From: Oenanthe sinensis
Taxonomy: Eukaryota; Streptophyta; Magnoliopsida; Apiales; Apiaceae
Assembly (NCBI GenBank): GCA_028671895.1
Contig: JAPMAC010000231.1
Coordinates: forward strand, 12,178,001-12,242,000
Length of the DNA: 64,000 nt
Direction: 5' to 3'
Every line of letters starts with the position of its first letter. The first letter of the stretch is position 1. Made by a program: the position numbers and the translations under genes. The notes beneath the pieces were generated by a model that was not told where the DNA came from, did not search any database, and saw nothing but the letters and a program-made list of their open reading frames with translations. Positions 20,541-33,758 of the stretch are shown here, in pieces.

Positions 20541-22892
20541 TTTTGTTAGTAGACTCACATATAAAATAATCATGGTATACTAGCACATATATGACATTGT
20601 GTGTGTCATGTATTCTAGAGAGATATATATGTATTACTACTCTAATATAAAATCATTTTCAAGTAGTTAGCAATTAGAATCTCATACCATGCCCTTGACA
20701 TTTTGATTGAATCCCTAACTCCATTCATAGATAGTTTGGGAAGAGAATGATATAAAAATTTCAATGTATCTACAATTTCAAAGTCCAGGAAATGTTGTAC
20801 ATCAACTTCAACTTCTAACTCACCATTCAGGAGTGCACTTGTTCATATTCATCTGATAGATATCCATGCTTGAATGCTCAACATGTGCTAGAGATATCCT
20901 ACTGTTAGGTCATTAACTTGTTTAGCCCTAATAGGATCAAGTCTCGTCACTGGTGCTTACTGTTTGATCTTGAAAGTCCTAAATATTCTGTTTCCATCAT
21001 CGTCGATACTTTCTGCTTTATAGTAACATGTAGAAACCAATTTGGCTTTGTTCCTCGTAACAATGCCAATAATCATCTAGTTTCTGAAAACCTTTACAAT
21101 ACCAAATACAGTCTTGCCTTGTGGTCTGGGTTCCAGCTTCAGTAGATTCTGCCTTCAAACTGATTGAGATCATCTTGCATTACAATCACCCAATCTGGAT
21201 CAATCAGTGCTTCTTCAGTATTCTTTGGGATTCTAGATGTTAGGTCCCAAAAAATATATATTCATTTTAATTAGAACTTCTAGCCTTTATTCAATAATCA
21301 GGTTTACTAAGAACTAGACTCTAGGAATGACTTTAACTTTAAACCTTTTATCTTGGAAAATATATTCTTAATGTATTCCTTTGATCTTCATTGTGTTGAG
21401 TACGACTAGTGGATCCTTCTTTTACTTGTTCCCCCTAAGTTGCTTCTAGGATGTGTTGAACATCATTCACCTTTTTCAGAGGATTTTGTTAAAGTTCACG
21501 AGTTGTGTAGATTCACTACCATTTCCACTAATAGAATCTGAATCATCATCATTATCATTGATTCCTTCTGCAACCTCAGTTTCAACATCAGTATCTGAAT
21601 TTGACTCTGACGGGATGTCAAACTTCAAAGATTCAGAATAGTCTTTCATTTGAATGCTTGGGAGCTTGGTGTAGTAGAATGATACATTCAGACTTTCAAT
21701 CACCTTCTAGTTTTACATTATATACGCCTCATAAGCTTTCGACTTCAATAAGTAGCCTAGAAAATTGTTCCATGAGCCTTAACTTCAAACTTTCCAGGAT
21801 GTTCATCTAAATTTTCAATAAATACAAATTTTCTCTAAACACACGAAAGAGCTTCAGTGTTTTCTTCTGGTTGGCCATTAACTCATATGATGTCTTTTCA
21901 CGATCTTTGTTGATTAAAGCAGCATGTTATGTTAATTGCTTCATCTTTAAAGTACCTTTATAAGTGCAGACTTCATTTAAAACTTCATTCGCGAAATTCA
22001 GTTCCAATATCTGACTTCAAAGTTCTCACAGCTTACTTTATTTCTAACTTGATCTTCCTGATGTGATCAATCACCATCTGTGACATTTTTTCTGTTGAAT
22101 GCATGAACATCACCAACTTGTAACTAGGGTTGTCATCAATCACCACTAAGCATATTTCTTTCATGACATAATTTGCTTCAGTATGATATTTTTATTGACT
22201 TCACTATATGACATACTTCAAAATGTCATTCAAAATAGAATTCCATATGAAACAGTCCTCTCACCAATTTCTTCTTTATCATAGAATCCATTGTCTCGAA
22301 TATATAGTGTGAGAGCTTCTTATGCCATAGCTAACTCTTTACTGATGAAGATTTACTGAAAAGTTCACTTCACCTTTGCGTACCGAATCCATGTCAGCTA
22401 CGAACAAATTTTCTCACTCCTAGTTGAGGATCTTCCATCTTTCTTTCTTGAAATCAAACACTTTTCCTTTTCAATGTTTTTCCAGAAAACCCTTGACAAA
22501 GAATTTCCTAGTGCCCTGTTGATAGTTCTTAAGTCCTTCCACAAGAAAGATACTTCCAGTGATGACAATTCCAAAATCATGATAGTCAAATCCCTTGTAC
22601 ATCCTTTATTGTCATCTCCAAAGGTTACCATTAGGCAGGCTTTCTCAACCAATTGTGATGTCAAAGCTCCAATCTTAATCATATGTCTCGAATAATAAAT
22701 GTCACAAAATCACATAACTTTTACCTTTTGTTACATACTCTGCAATCACAAATGATTAAGCTTCTTGGTACTCAACTTCAATTGAGTCTGGATGGGTTAG
22801 AGATATTACTTTCAACAGTGGTAACAACAGCTTCAGTATGCATATTAGAAAATTCAGTATTATCTACTTTAATCATCATACACAAGTATAAC
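20541..22892 (-). pseudogene. pol: Reversed SIRE-type pol remnant
   Basis: On the minus strand, fragments match element A pol in order: gag end/protease junction (22790-22690), protease-to-integrase link (VTFGDDNKG at 22682-22398), integrase-RT linker (MIESLNVSFYYTKLPS at 21703-21476), RT (about 21200-20900) and the YVDD region (about 20590-20545). Many stops, shifts and deletions are present; most of gag and the integrase core are poorly kept. It is an old, dead copy of the same lineage as element A. Confidence 0.8.
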
Positions 22893-24435
22893 TGTAATAT
22901 CCGTACTTTTTTATTTAATATTAAACAATAGAATTAGATTAGAATTAGAAATAGAATTTATAAGTTTATTTTTTTATATTGAATTTGATTTAGAAAAAAA
23001 ATTATAATTATTAGTAATTAGATTAGAAATAGGATAATAATTCTAAAAAAATATTTATAAGGTGTAATTCTAGAAACACAAATACTTTGGTAGTATTAAA
23101 CCCTAGAAGCAGAATAATCACCGGAGAAAAAGTAGTGGCCGCGCAGCTTGAAGGGGAAAAAAAGACCAGAGGAATCAATTTCATAATTTTGTAAGTATTC
23201 ATCGTTTATTGTTTCTGAACTATAATCTATGTTTTATATATTTTCAATTTTGTCAATAGTTTCATAAGTAGTATACACCAGGACTAGCATGATAACAAAA
23301 GTATTAATTATTTCATTAAGTTATTTACGTATTGGACATGAACATAACAATGACTATGTGTCGTCTGGCAAACCACAAAACAAATTCTGGTGATGAGATT
23401 TTATATAATAGCTAATGGGTGATAATAATTATATTTTTGTAATTAGATCAGGAGACGGGTGTTTAGCGGATTGTTTACGGATTTTATTAGTATTTGAGGT
23501 TGCTATATTTAAGGTACGGATTTCGTCCCCTTTCTCTTCAGCGCTACTCTTTTTAGGATTAATTATATTTGATTCGTTCCGTTAGTAAATCTACTCATTT
23601 CATTATTATTCATTTTAACTATTTTGATTTTTCGAAAATTATATATGTTACATATCTGCAAAGAGTATTTGAAATATCCGTTTCAGGTTATTTTAAAAAT
23701 TATGGAATTATTTTATTTTAACCCTTAGAGTGATATAGGGTATACCGATTTAATCAGCTGTAGGGGTACTACAGTCATGTCATTGCGGCACCAGTGGCAT
23801 GACACTTCCGTGACAGTGTGATTGGTCACGGCGTATCCTTCTGTTAGCTCAGGAGGCGAGTTTTGGCCATTTTGATATTTGTTTGAGGATACGTGGATGC
23901 ACCCAGAGTCTAATTTGATTTGTCATTTGATATTTGACGGTGACGTTGTATATGCCGTACACGTTATCCGGTTTGTTGCACACATTAGGTACCCTATGAT
24001 GTGTGTATCTGTTATCTATTCTATATCGGTATGAAATATCCTAACCCCTATTTTCTTCAGCCTTGTTTTAAAAATTAATTTTTATTTATAACTGTCAAAC
24101 TATATATCTTTTTTCTATTTTATAAACTGTATTCCAATCCGTACTGGGCATTTGGCTCATGCCGTATTCTTTCTTCTGGCAGGTACTTGGGGGGATCTTG
24201 GGTTGTGTGATGGAGAGCTCCCTTATTTATATTTATTATGACGTTTGAGCTTCTCGCATTTTCTTTTTAGACATTGGTTATTATTAGAGATTTTGAATTG
24301 TTTTGGAAATTTTAATATTATTTTGGAGACATTGTTGGACCTATTTATATATTATAAGGTGGATTTTAGAACTCTATATACAGGTTTGTGGTTTAGAAGT
24401 TACCCCTCATCTCATTTTGGGAAGGGGGTGTTACA
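22893..24435 (+). repeat. Solo LTR of a Ty3/gypsy-type element
   Basis: Begins TGTAATATCC and ends GGGTGTTACA; 1543 bases, with no coding sequence. Flanks are ataac (22888-22892) and gtaac (24436-24440), a 5-base duplication with one mismatch. It sits inside the reversed SIRE copy. The TGTAAYATCC start is typical of chromovirus-type gypsy LTRs. Orientation is taken from TG...CA ends only, so the strand is uncertain. The short frames at 24245-24512 are chance. Confidence 0.8.
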
Positions 24436-24440
24436 GTAAC

Positions 24441-25228
24441 AGATGTCAAGCAGATTTACAGATATTCAATAATTTTCAAAAAGCACATGGAATAGAAAAA
24501 CTAACAAATTAATTACTAATTATGTCTAATCCATTTCTGTTGTTGTCTAACATTTTAACTCTTCTATAGATAATACTCAGATTCCTTTCACAAACCGGTG
24601 ACGCTTAGTGCAACTGGTCTGGTTCACAGATGACTAACTTTGATCTAGGTCTTCGTATTATTGCCTTACGTACATAGTTAAGTTTGCAGCAACTTCATTG
24701 TTTTGAACACTAACTGTCAATAAACATAGTACTTTCACTAGAACCTTTTCTGGTACTTAGACAACGTCTTCATTACTACTACAATCTTGAATACTTAATT
24801 CTATGTTCTTCACTAACGCTTGAACTTATAAATGAACTTCTTTCAGTGAGTATAACTTCAAAACTGCAGTTGTCTTCTTTAACCCTTATCTTTACCCTGT
24901 CTTCAATTCTTCTAGATTCCTATGCTCGAACACTGTCTATCTTCAATCAATGCTAATACACTGAAATCTTCTAATGGCACTTGTATACTGAATCTTCAAC
25001 ACTTCTTAAACCTTTAAAGTCTTCAACCATTATTCTTCACTGAGGCATGAACATATTAATGAACTTCTCTCAGTGACCTGTAGTAGACTCCAAAACTTCT
25101 TCTAATGTCTTGATTCACTGTATTTGTCTTGTCTTCATTTCTTCCTGATTTCTGTGTAAGCGTAATATTATTTACCTGTCATATTCTAGTGTTGAGTTAT
25201 CATGATTACTATTCATACAGCTTCGTAA
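24441..25228 (-). repeat. Reversed SIRE-type LTR fragment
   Basis: The minus strand resembles the left part of the element A LTR: 'gaaccagaccagttgca' near 24620, 'ttcatgcctcagtgaagaat' near 25040 and a start-like 'catacagctt' at about 25218-25227. The hairpin-bearing half of the LTR is absent. Confidence 0.7.
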
Positions 25229-26083
25229 TCTCACAAATAGCCTATGACAGTATATTCAAGTGACAGTACAAAGGAATCAGTGACAACAACTATTCCCCCG
25301 ACAGTAAACTTGGCAAAGAATGAAGATCTGAAGACAACAAGTTTTACTAACAGCAACATTAGCGGGGATGGCTGACAGCAGCTTTGGAGATAGTGTGTTT
25401 TAATGGACTATCAAAGCTTGACAGCAAATTATGTGGAGCCGAAGATTTACTGTTACCATAGAGGAGCTAAAAGTTGACAATATATTTTTAGTGAAGCTGA
25501 AAGTCTGTTCCTGGTAGTAGAGTAGATATGGAAAATACAAAGAACGATTTTGACATATCAATCTACTCTGTCAAGTCTACTGCAACTTGGGAGAAGACAA
25601 GCAAAAAGATAAAGTGTGTATAAGGAGTCAAAGATTTATGTACATCTCTGAACAACTTTATCTATAAAGGGAATGAAGCCAAGTTTAAATAGGAAAAGTA
25701 ATGTTTCTATTTCAAGCTTTATTCCAGGACAAAGAAAAAGTGCATATGTAAGTGAGATATGTGTTTCAGAAAAAATACACATATCCCACAAGTAATTTTC
25801 CTAATGCAACTGAGCTAGAATTACTTTGTCTATTCTCTCAAGTTTAGTAACAATAGAAAATCCAATTGTTATTGTAACTTAGAAGCTGGAATCGTTTCCG
25901 GTTGAGTTGTAACAACAAAATTAATAACATATTAATTTTGAAGTTTAAACACTGTGTCTTTGATCTGCTTTGTTTGTTTGAAATTTAAATGTGTTAAACA
26001 TTATTCTTGTTTGTTGTTTGTAAGAATATTGATTATTTAACAAGTTGCATTCAAACCCCCTGCAACACTCATTCTATTTAACA
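25229..26083 (+). repeat. Level-0 3' LTR, right part
   Basis: Continues the LTR that started at 20350 and ends TTTAACA at 26083, pairing with TGTTA at its start. It includes a probable U3 with repeated tgacagca words (25260-25460) and a pyrimidine-rich tail before the end. Confidence 0.6.
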
Positions 26084-26097
26084 GAATTAGTTTCCAA

Positions 26098-26288
26098 TAA
26101 CTTAGGGGTGGTGAGTATGAGTTGTGGGTAGAAATCAAATTAAAATTTTATTATTTTTATTTATAAAATTACATATTAATATTTAAAATAAAAATTTTAT
26201 AATGATTTTATTTAATATTTCATATATAATAATGATTTATTTTTCATATTAATTGCATATATTTTTTTATTTATCAAAAAATTATATA
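26098..26288 (+). repeat. MITE copy 1, left part
   Basis: Matches 37064-37255 of MITE copy 2 (shared 'aggggtrggtg..tatgag' and the AT-rich body). The left terminal repeat is missing. It continues at 35843-35971, where the right terminal repeat gaaccaaacgacccc is kept. Confidence 0.6.
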
Positions 26289-26347
26289 CCTATATATAAT
26301 TAGACTAAAGGAGATATTTTGGTCGTTGTGGTCGTCATAGTTGTTGC
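26289..26347 (+). mobile_element. Helitron-like insert, left part
   Basis: Sequence absent from MITE copy 2, starting CCTATATATAATTAG, close to the TCTATAYTAT-type 5' ends of plant Helitrons. Its right part is 35319-35842. Confidence 0.35.
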
Positions 26348-27889
26348 TATTGGGTTCCGAGGCATAAAACGCAGCGGATCAACGTAAATATAACAAAAAA
26401 ATTTGGAACCCTAACGCAGGATCATGTATAAGATTGGACAGATTATGGTGAAACAGAATTCTACCTTTTCTGGTCTTGACTTTCACGAACTCAACGGAGA
26501 TCCTAGCTTTCACGACTTGTGTCTTCCTCTCGAAAAACACCTCTATGGTATCCACACGAGCACCTTCAAGAACGTCTCACGATCTTGATTACGGAATGGA
26601 TGTACTAGCCTCCTTTTGATGATTTCGAATTTGTTCTTCTCTGCCTTCCTTTCCTTGCTGCTGCCTCTAGGGTTTTTACAAAAAAACGTAAAATCCATTT
26701 AACCTATCATTATCTATTTATAATGACTGGTTAACGGGCCTATTCAGCAAAACCTAACCCATGTAGGTATAGGATTAAATAATAAAACGTGTTTCTATTA
26801 TTTAATTAATAATTAAGTCATACTTAATTATTATGGGCAGAAATCCTTTTCAAATTCGAATTTATATTATTTCAATTAATTAAGTCTCACTTAATTAATA
26901 TAATAAAATTCAAATAATCATCAATTAATTTAAATTAACTATTCCTCTAAGTGCTCTATGTGTGTGACTCTATAGGCTATTATTTAATTAGTAATAATTT
27001 TATTCTCCAATAAAATTATAAACAATGAGCGGTATCTAGTAATACATCATTACTACCCAATTAAACAATAATTAAATCGTGATTCGATAAAACCTTTCGT
27101 GATTAATGTTTTCGTATAATATAATCCCTTTAACCATATATATTATAGATTAAACTCGAGGCATGTATTTAGTCATCCTCTACAACATTTAATCCGGGTT
27201 TACTTGACCAATGAGTAGACTATGAAAACAAATCATTATTTGAGCACGGCCATGCATTTTATAGTCTTACTCAATCAAGAGGCCAATAATATCTCTCCTA
27301 ATTATAGGAGGGTTAAATCCTTTATCTATCATTCATATTTCTCATACGACTCATGATATACCCGATGTCCACTTTTATCATCACCCGGTCAAAGGTAACT
27401 TTTAATGTAGTCAAAGTATATTAATCCTCGTATAGAAATATAATGATCTCAAGTCAAAGGATCATTACACCATTATCACTGTGAGTCTTTCTTATGACTT
27501 TATTAAACATGAAGAATCTCACTGTGGGTCTGTCCAGTATCATGTACTCCTACATGTACCTATGTATTGACTTTAGTATCCCTATACTTATAACCAATGA
27601 GATGTGGTTATCAGTCAAACAACATACTAGTCTATTTATGTATTATTATTGTCCTATAATAATAAAACTCGACTAGGGACCTTTTAAGAATATGATATAT
27701 TATATAATCTCAAGTTCAAGTCATGTACTTAAACTATACAATGTGTATCATGATTCTAAGGACATTTATTATGCTAATAAATATATCGCAGTAATTAAAG
27801 TCATAATAAATACGTTTATTGAATAATCAAATGACATAAAGGTCTATTAAAAATAAACATTTATTGCCTCTAGGACACCTACACTAACA
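26348..27889 (-). repeat. Element B 3' LTR
   Basis: The first bases read TATTGGG where the other copy has TGTTGGG; it ends CACTAACA. 1542 bases, noncoding. Confidence 0.95.
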
Positions 27890-27899
27890 ATCTCCCACT
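27890..27899 (-). promoter_or_regulatory. Element B polypurine tract
   Basis: The minus strand reads agtgggagat directly before the LTR. Confidence 0.85.
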
Positions 27900-27963
27900 T
27901 GCACTAGAGCCAATCACCCATGTATCTAATACACATGGAACTAGTGTGATCGTCGTGTTTCGT

Positions 27964-29421
27964 CTACGACAAGCCTTTGGTCAGTGGGTCTGCAATGTTA
28001 TCATTTGTGTGCACTTTACATATGTGTATGTCACCCCTTTCATTAATCTCTCGAATGAGGTGATATCTCCTGAGTATATGTTTGGTTCGGGAGTGAGATC
28101 TAGGTTCTTTAGTCTGTGCAATAGCTCCATTATTATCGCAGTATAGATCAATGGGATCTGCGATCGATGGAACCACTCCCAAATCAGTAATGAATTTTCG
28201 AATCCAAACAGCTTCCTTTACTGCTTCACAATCTGCAATATACTCAGCCTCCATTGTAGAATCAGCTACTGTTTCTTGCTTTGAACTCTTCCAACTTATA
28301 GCACCTCCGTTTAGACAAAACACGAAACCAGACTGTGATACAGTATCATCCCTGTCTGTTTGGAAACTTGCATCGGTGTAACCTTTTACAACCAGTTTGT
28401 CCTCTCCTCCATACACCAAGAATGAATCTTTAGTCCTTTTCAAGTACTTTAGAATATTCTTGACTGCCGTCCAGTGACCCTCACCTGGATTAGATTGGTA
28501 TCTGCTCGTCATGCTTAAAGCATACGAAACATCTGGGCGAGTACATACCATTGCATACATGATAGATCCAATTGCTAAGGCATATGGAACCTTACTCATG
28601 CGGTCCTTGTCATCCAATGATTTCGGACACTGATCTTTAGAGATCGTTATCCCTTGAGACACGGGGACATATCCCCTTTTTGCATTTTGCATACCAAAAC
28701 GATGCAAAACCTTATCGATGTATGTACTCTGACTTAGACCGATCATCCTTCTAGATCTATCCCTATAGATCCTCATTCCTAGAATGTAGGATGCATCTCC
28801 TAAGTCTTTCATAGAGAAGTTGCTCCTTAACCAAGTCTTAACAGTCTTAAGAGAATGTATATCATTCCCCATTAGTAGTATGTCATCAACATATAGTACT
28901 ATGAATGCCACATGGCTCCCACTAACCTTCTTGTAAACACAAGGTTCATCTTCGTTTTGAACAAAGCCATACTCTTTGACTATTTCATCAAAATGGATAT
29001 TCCATCTCCTAGAGGCTTGCTTCAATCCATAAATGGATCGACGTAATTTACATACCTTGCTAACATTCCTTGGACTGACAAAACCTTCAGGTTGTGTCAT
29101 GTACACATCCACATCCTCTTCAAGGCTTCCATTAATGAAGGCTATTTTGACATCCATTTGCCAGATTTCATAATCATGGAATTTTGCAATAGCAAGCAAA
29201 ATCCTTATGGACTTGACCATAGCCACTGGTGAGAAAGTTTCATCATAGTCAATACCATGAATTTGTTTGAAACCTTTTGCAACCAGCCTTGCTTTATAGG
29301 TCTGAACATTTCCATCCATGTCAGTTTTCTTCTTGAAAACCCATTTGCATCCTATGGGTTTTACCCCTTCAGGTGGATCAACCAAAGTCCATACTTGGTT
29401 TTCGTACATGGAATCCATCTA
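27964..29421 (-). pseudogene. pol: Element B pol: reverse transcriptase and RNase H
   Basis: Begins after a TAG at 29421-29419, in the same frame as the integrase part. RT motifs: GCKWVFKKK, KARLVAKGFKQ, QMDVKIAFINGS, IYGLKQASRRW and catalytic YVDD in VLYVDDILLMGN. RNase H: GYTDASFQTD, QSGFVFCLNGGAISW, MEAEYIADCEAV, CDNNGAI and the terminal DNIADPLTKGLS. 484 codons, otherwise open. The conserved AFLNG box reads AFING. The stop removes any normal link to integrase. Confidence 0.9.
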
Positions 29422-30882
29422 GGATTTCATGGCTTCTAGCCATCTCTTAGAGTCTGGACTGTTCATAACATCTTGGTATGTGAGAGGCTCATCTTCATCT
29501 ATGAGCATCAAATCACCACATTGAGTCAAGAGAAATCCATATCTCTCTGGCTCATGGCGAATTCTACCAGTTCTACGAACAACATGTGTTTGTTGAGCGT
29601 TATCATTATCCTGCTCTTGTTCCACTTCAGGTTCAATGCTATTTTGTGGTTCTCGATCTTCATCGAGGTCTATAGTTGTCCCACTGTTTCTTTTGGAAAC
29701 AAAATCTCTTTCCATGAAAACAGCATCTCTAGCAATGAACACGTTCTGCTTAGAAGGACTATAGAAATAATACACCTTTGTTTCACTAGGGTATCCCACA
29801 AAATTGCACTCTTCAGATTTAGGTCCAAGCTTGTCAGATACTTGACGCTTCACAAACGCCTTGCATCCCCAAACTTTCATAAAGCTCATGCCTGACCGTT
29901 TCTTCTCCCATATCTCATATGGAGTCTTTTGAACCTTCTTAGTAGGAACACGGTTAAGTGTGAAATCCGTTGTTTCTAGAGCGTAACCCCAGAAACTAAT
30001 TGGAAGATCTGCATGACTCATCATCGATCGCACCATGTCCAACAAGGTGCGATTTCTCCTCTCTGAAACTCCATTCCATTGAGGTGTACCTGGCGGAGTG
30101 AGTTGTGATACAATACCACACTCCTTCAAATAATCTTTAAATTTTGTGCTCAAGTATTCTCCTCCACGATCAGATCGTAAGATTTTAATACTTGCACCTC
30201 CGCCAATTTGCTTCTCTACTTCAGCCTTGTATTCTTTGAACTTTTCAAAAGAATCAGATTTATTCTTCATAAGATATACATATCCATATCTACTGAAATC
30301 ATCAGTAAATGTTATGAAGTAGTAGTGGCATCCTCTAGCCATCACACGCATTGGGCCACATACATCACTATGTATTAGCTCTAGACGTTCAGTGGCCCTT
30401 TGACCCATACCAGTGAAAGGGGCTTTAGTCATTTTACCAAGCAAACAAGATTCGCATTCTTGGTATGATTCAAAATCAAACTTATCCAAATATCCATCCT
30501 TATGTAATTTGGATATGCGTTTCTCATTTATATGGCCTAGACGACAATGCCAGAGGTATGTTTGATTTGAGTCATTAACTTTAAGTTGTTTATTTTCTAT
30601 ATTATAGACAGGATTATCTAAGTCAAGAACATATAAACCATTAAACAAACGCGCAACACCATAGGTTAAATCATTCAAAGCAAAAGAGCAACAATTGTTC
30701 TTTATCGTAAACGAAAAACCTTTCTTGTCCAAACAAGAAACAGAAATAATGTTTCTGCGAATCGCAGGCACGTAAAAACAATTCTCCAGTTCTAAAACTA
30801 GCCCTGAGGGCAAAGATAAATAATAGGTTCCTACAGCTAAAGCAGCAACTCTTGCTCCATTGCCAACTCGTAGGTCTACTTC
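29422..30882 (-). pseudogene. pol: Element B pol: integrase
   Basis: Open on the minus strand from the TGA at 30885-30883 to the TAG at 29421-29419. The zinc domain shows WHCRLGHINEKR and CESCLLGK. The DD35E core shows HSDVCGPM, RSDRGGEYL and GVSERRNRTLL, and a chromodomain-free C-terminal region follows with 'VGYPSETKVYYFYSP'. Catalytic residues are present. Both ends are defined by nonsense codons, not by true start or stop. Confidence 0.9.
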
Positions 30883-31175
30883 TCATTTAGCCAATGTCCT
30901 ACTTCTCTGCATTTCCTGCACATTTATACAAATGTGAGTAGCACATCCAGTATCCAATATCCAAGATGTAGAAATAGACAGATTGACTTCTATAACATAT
31001 ATACCTGAAGTAGAAGCTTGCTCAGCCCTCTTCTTCTTCAGATCCTCCAAGTAAACTGAACAGTTTCTCTTCCAGTGATCAGTTTCTTACAGTAGTGACA
31101 TTCACCCTTAGCGACCCCACCTTTAGGCTTTAAAGCCTGTTTAGGACCTGACTTTGGCTTGGGTGTAGAATCAGA
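30883..31175 (-). pseudogene. Element B nucleocapsid zinc knuckle and protease, frame-broken
   Basis: The minus strand holds a CHYCKK knuckle start near 31095, broken by a one-base deletion near 31085, and a protease motif WILDTGCATHIC near 30960. A TGA at about 31178-31176 cuts it from gag and another at 30885-30883 cuts it from integrase. Gag and pol were probably one long frame originally, as in element C. Confidence 0.75.
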
Positions 31176-31868
31176 TCATGTCTTCTTCTTACCCTTCCAC
31201 TTGCATTTCCCTTTGGCCTTACCTTTATTGCCCACCATCAGTATGGGAGCAGGTTCAGCCGTCTTCATGTTGGTCTCATATGTCCTCAACATAGCCAACA
31301 ATTCAGTAGGTGTTTTGTCAAATTCATTCATATTGTAGTTTATGACAAACTGGGTGAATTTGTTGTTCAAAGAATTCATGATTAGGTCAATACCAATTTC
31401 CTGAATAATCGGGAAACCTAAAGTTTCAAGGTACTCAATGTAACCAATCATCTTCAGAACATGTGGGTCAACTGGTTCACTTGCCCCTTGTTTGCAATTA
31501 AAGAGTGACTTACTCGTGTTGAACCTTTCTTGATGAGTTTGGCTTGCAAACATGCTTTGCAAGTGCTCATTGATAGTATATGCATCCATATGCACATGCT
31601 GTCTTTGAAGCTCAGCACTCATACTTGCCAACATAAGACATGCAACATCATTTGCATCATTCTCATCCTTTGTGTGGGCCGCTCGTTCCTCAACAGTAGC
31701 GCCCTTAGGAAGGGGACCTGCCGGAGGAATATCAATGACATGAAGCTTGCGCTCCTGTCTGAGGACGATCCTCAAATTCCTCTGCCAGTCTAGGAAGTTG
31801 TTTCCTCCTGTCAGCTTATCCTTCTCAAGGACTGATCGTACGGATAGTGTGTTTGTGTTGTTTGCCAT
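31176..31868 (-). pseudogene. gag: Element B gag, N-terminal part
   Basis: ATG at 31868 (MANNTNTLSVRS) is preferred over the longer frame from 31937, because similarity to copia gag begins there. It includes LTGGNNFLDWQRNLRIVL, the N-terminal copia gag signature, and a Lys-rich tail ending KWKGKKKT before TGA. 230 residues, with the zinc knuckle lost beyond the stop. Confidence 0.85.
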
Positions 31869-33745
31869 TACATGGTATCTACAATGATAAAAGCACAAAA
31901 TAAACATTAGATTGTCTGAGTTATTTATTATATTCAAATGATTATGATATATTCATAATATATCTCCCACTATTTTAATCAAATTAATAGCCATTACTAT
32001 TAATTTGGAAAGTATATCCCATAATTCTTTCTAGTGAGCCAAGATCCATATTTCGTCATGTCCAAAGACAACCACTAGAAGTCCTTAAAAATGATTATTT
32101 AGGTAGACAACAGTTGTCAATTATATCATATATAATTCTCGGATAGTTTGGTGAACAACGATTGATCTTATCTATCTAATAGACTTTTAACCAAACTCTA
32201 TACTTCTAAGTTCATAATGGTTGAATATAACCGTTTATTTTCACCTTATTATGACGACTCAGTTAAGTTAGACCCAATGATACAACGGCCGAATATAACC
32301 GTTTATATTCGTCGCATCTCACCACGATAGATAGGAGTCCCCTGCCACTGACAGTCTTTCCCCTAATCGATCTAGGATTCGATGAGTGTTCATTCATTGG
32401 AAAGCATCCGAGTAAAACTTAATATTTTGTTAAGGGGTTTAGAAAATTTACGACGATCATGATCACATCATGAAGAGATCTTCAATTTTTTCTTGAACCA
32501 AATATTTCAAATTGACATCTTAAATTGTTCATTTCCCAGGTAGATGGAGGATACCAGTGGTCACACTTAAAATCCATCAGCCTTACGAATACGCATATCC
32601 GTTTTTGTCAGAAAATCCCAGTTATAGATATCAAAAATCCATATTTAATTCCGTGTTTTTAAAAATCCATATTTCATAAACCCAAGAATCTCATGATCGT
32701 TTGTTAATTTTAAAATCTTAAATCGTTACAGATTTTATCTTGTTTAGCTTGACAAGCATGTCATGGGTGACGTATCTAATACATGCATACATCATTAATC
32801 TAATTAAAGCATGCATCTTCTACTCTACACATACATTCATACATCAATATGTAAAGTGCAGTATGTAAACGTGCTTGGTTATGGCCCCTTTCCTATGTGA
32901 TCCTTTCGAGCTAATGAAAGGATCAAAGTCAATCTATGGTGGTGGTAAAACATAAATACAGTTGCTTGTCTTCATTCTTCTTGCATCCATGGATGCCTTC
33001 TATTCTTCTTGGATCATCCTTTGTCTTCAAGTACATTACATGGAATAATTGAATACAACCTAAGCTAATGTACTTACATAAGAAAACTCGAGTTACATTC
33101 GAGGTTCAGCAATTACAAGAATGAAGAAAATGACATGCAAGTCATATTTATAAAACCAAAACCAAAACCATTAATCTAGGGGTCTAAGGCCATAACCAGC
33201 ACCATGCCCACATAACAATTACTGACATCTCAGAATGCATAATCATATCATCATGCATCATAAAAAAATTATCAAAAATTTAAAATTATGATCTCAAAAC
33301 AGAAAACTGCGTTTTTGAGGCCCTTAACGATGTCAAATGGCCAAAAAACACCATAGGTCACGGAATTTCCGTGATTTTTGCTCGTGGCGATTTTCCCTTT
33401 CCAGAAAGAGTAAATTCGACCCATTCTGACTCCGTCAAAAAACACTATTCACTGCAGAATCACTATTCACAGCAAACTGTATCTTATGCATTTGTGTTTT
33501 TTTAACGTTTCAGAACGATTCCGACGACCTTCGTATGACCGTATCTCGTATCACATACATACAGTGCATCACACATATCATGTCCTAACAGATTATAACA
33601 TTGCAGATCACATATAGACATCATAACATACTACAATTCGAATATACATGGCAGTAGCATGGTAGTAGCATGGCAGTAGCATCAAACAGGCACATATGCA
33701 TCAAATACATAAAACACGTAACCAGATCAGTCCCTTATACACGTA
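31869..33745 (-). other. Element B leader (5' untranslated)
   Basis: A long noncoding leader (~1.9 kb). It contains a tgggtgacgtat motif near 32764, like the repeats in the leader of element C; two 'gaatataaccgtttat' copies near 32225 and 32290; and a 'gtagcatgg' triplet repeat near 33655. Confidence 0.75.
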
Positions 33746-33757
33746 GCTCTGATGCCA
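33746..33757 (-). promoter_or_regulatory. Element B primer binding site
   Basis: The minus strand reads TGGCATCAGAGC, one base inside the LTR; initiator-Met-tRNA type with one change from element A. Confidence 0.85.
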
Positions 33758-33758
33758 T

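Noticed and set aside
31530..31793. Plus-strand ORFs opposite gag and pol of elements B and C
   Set aside because: Shadow frames of the minus-strand copia proteins.
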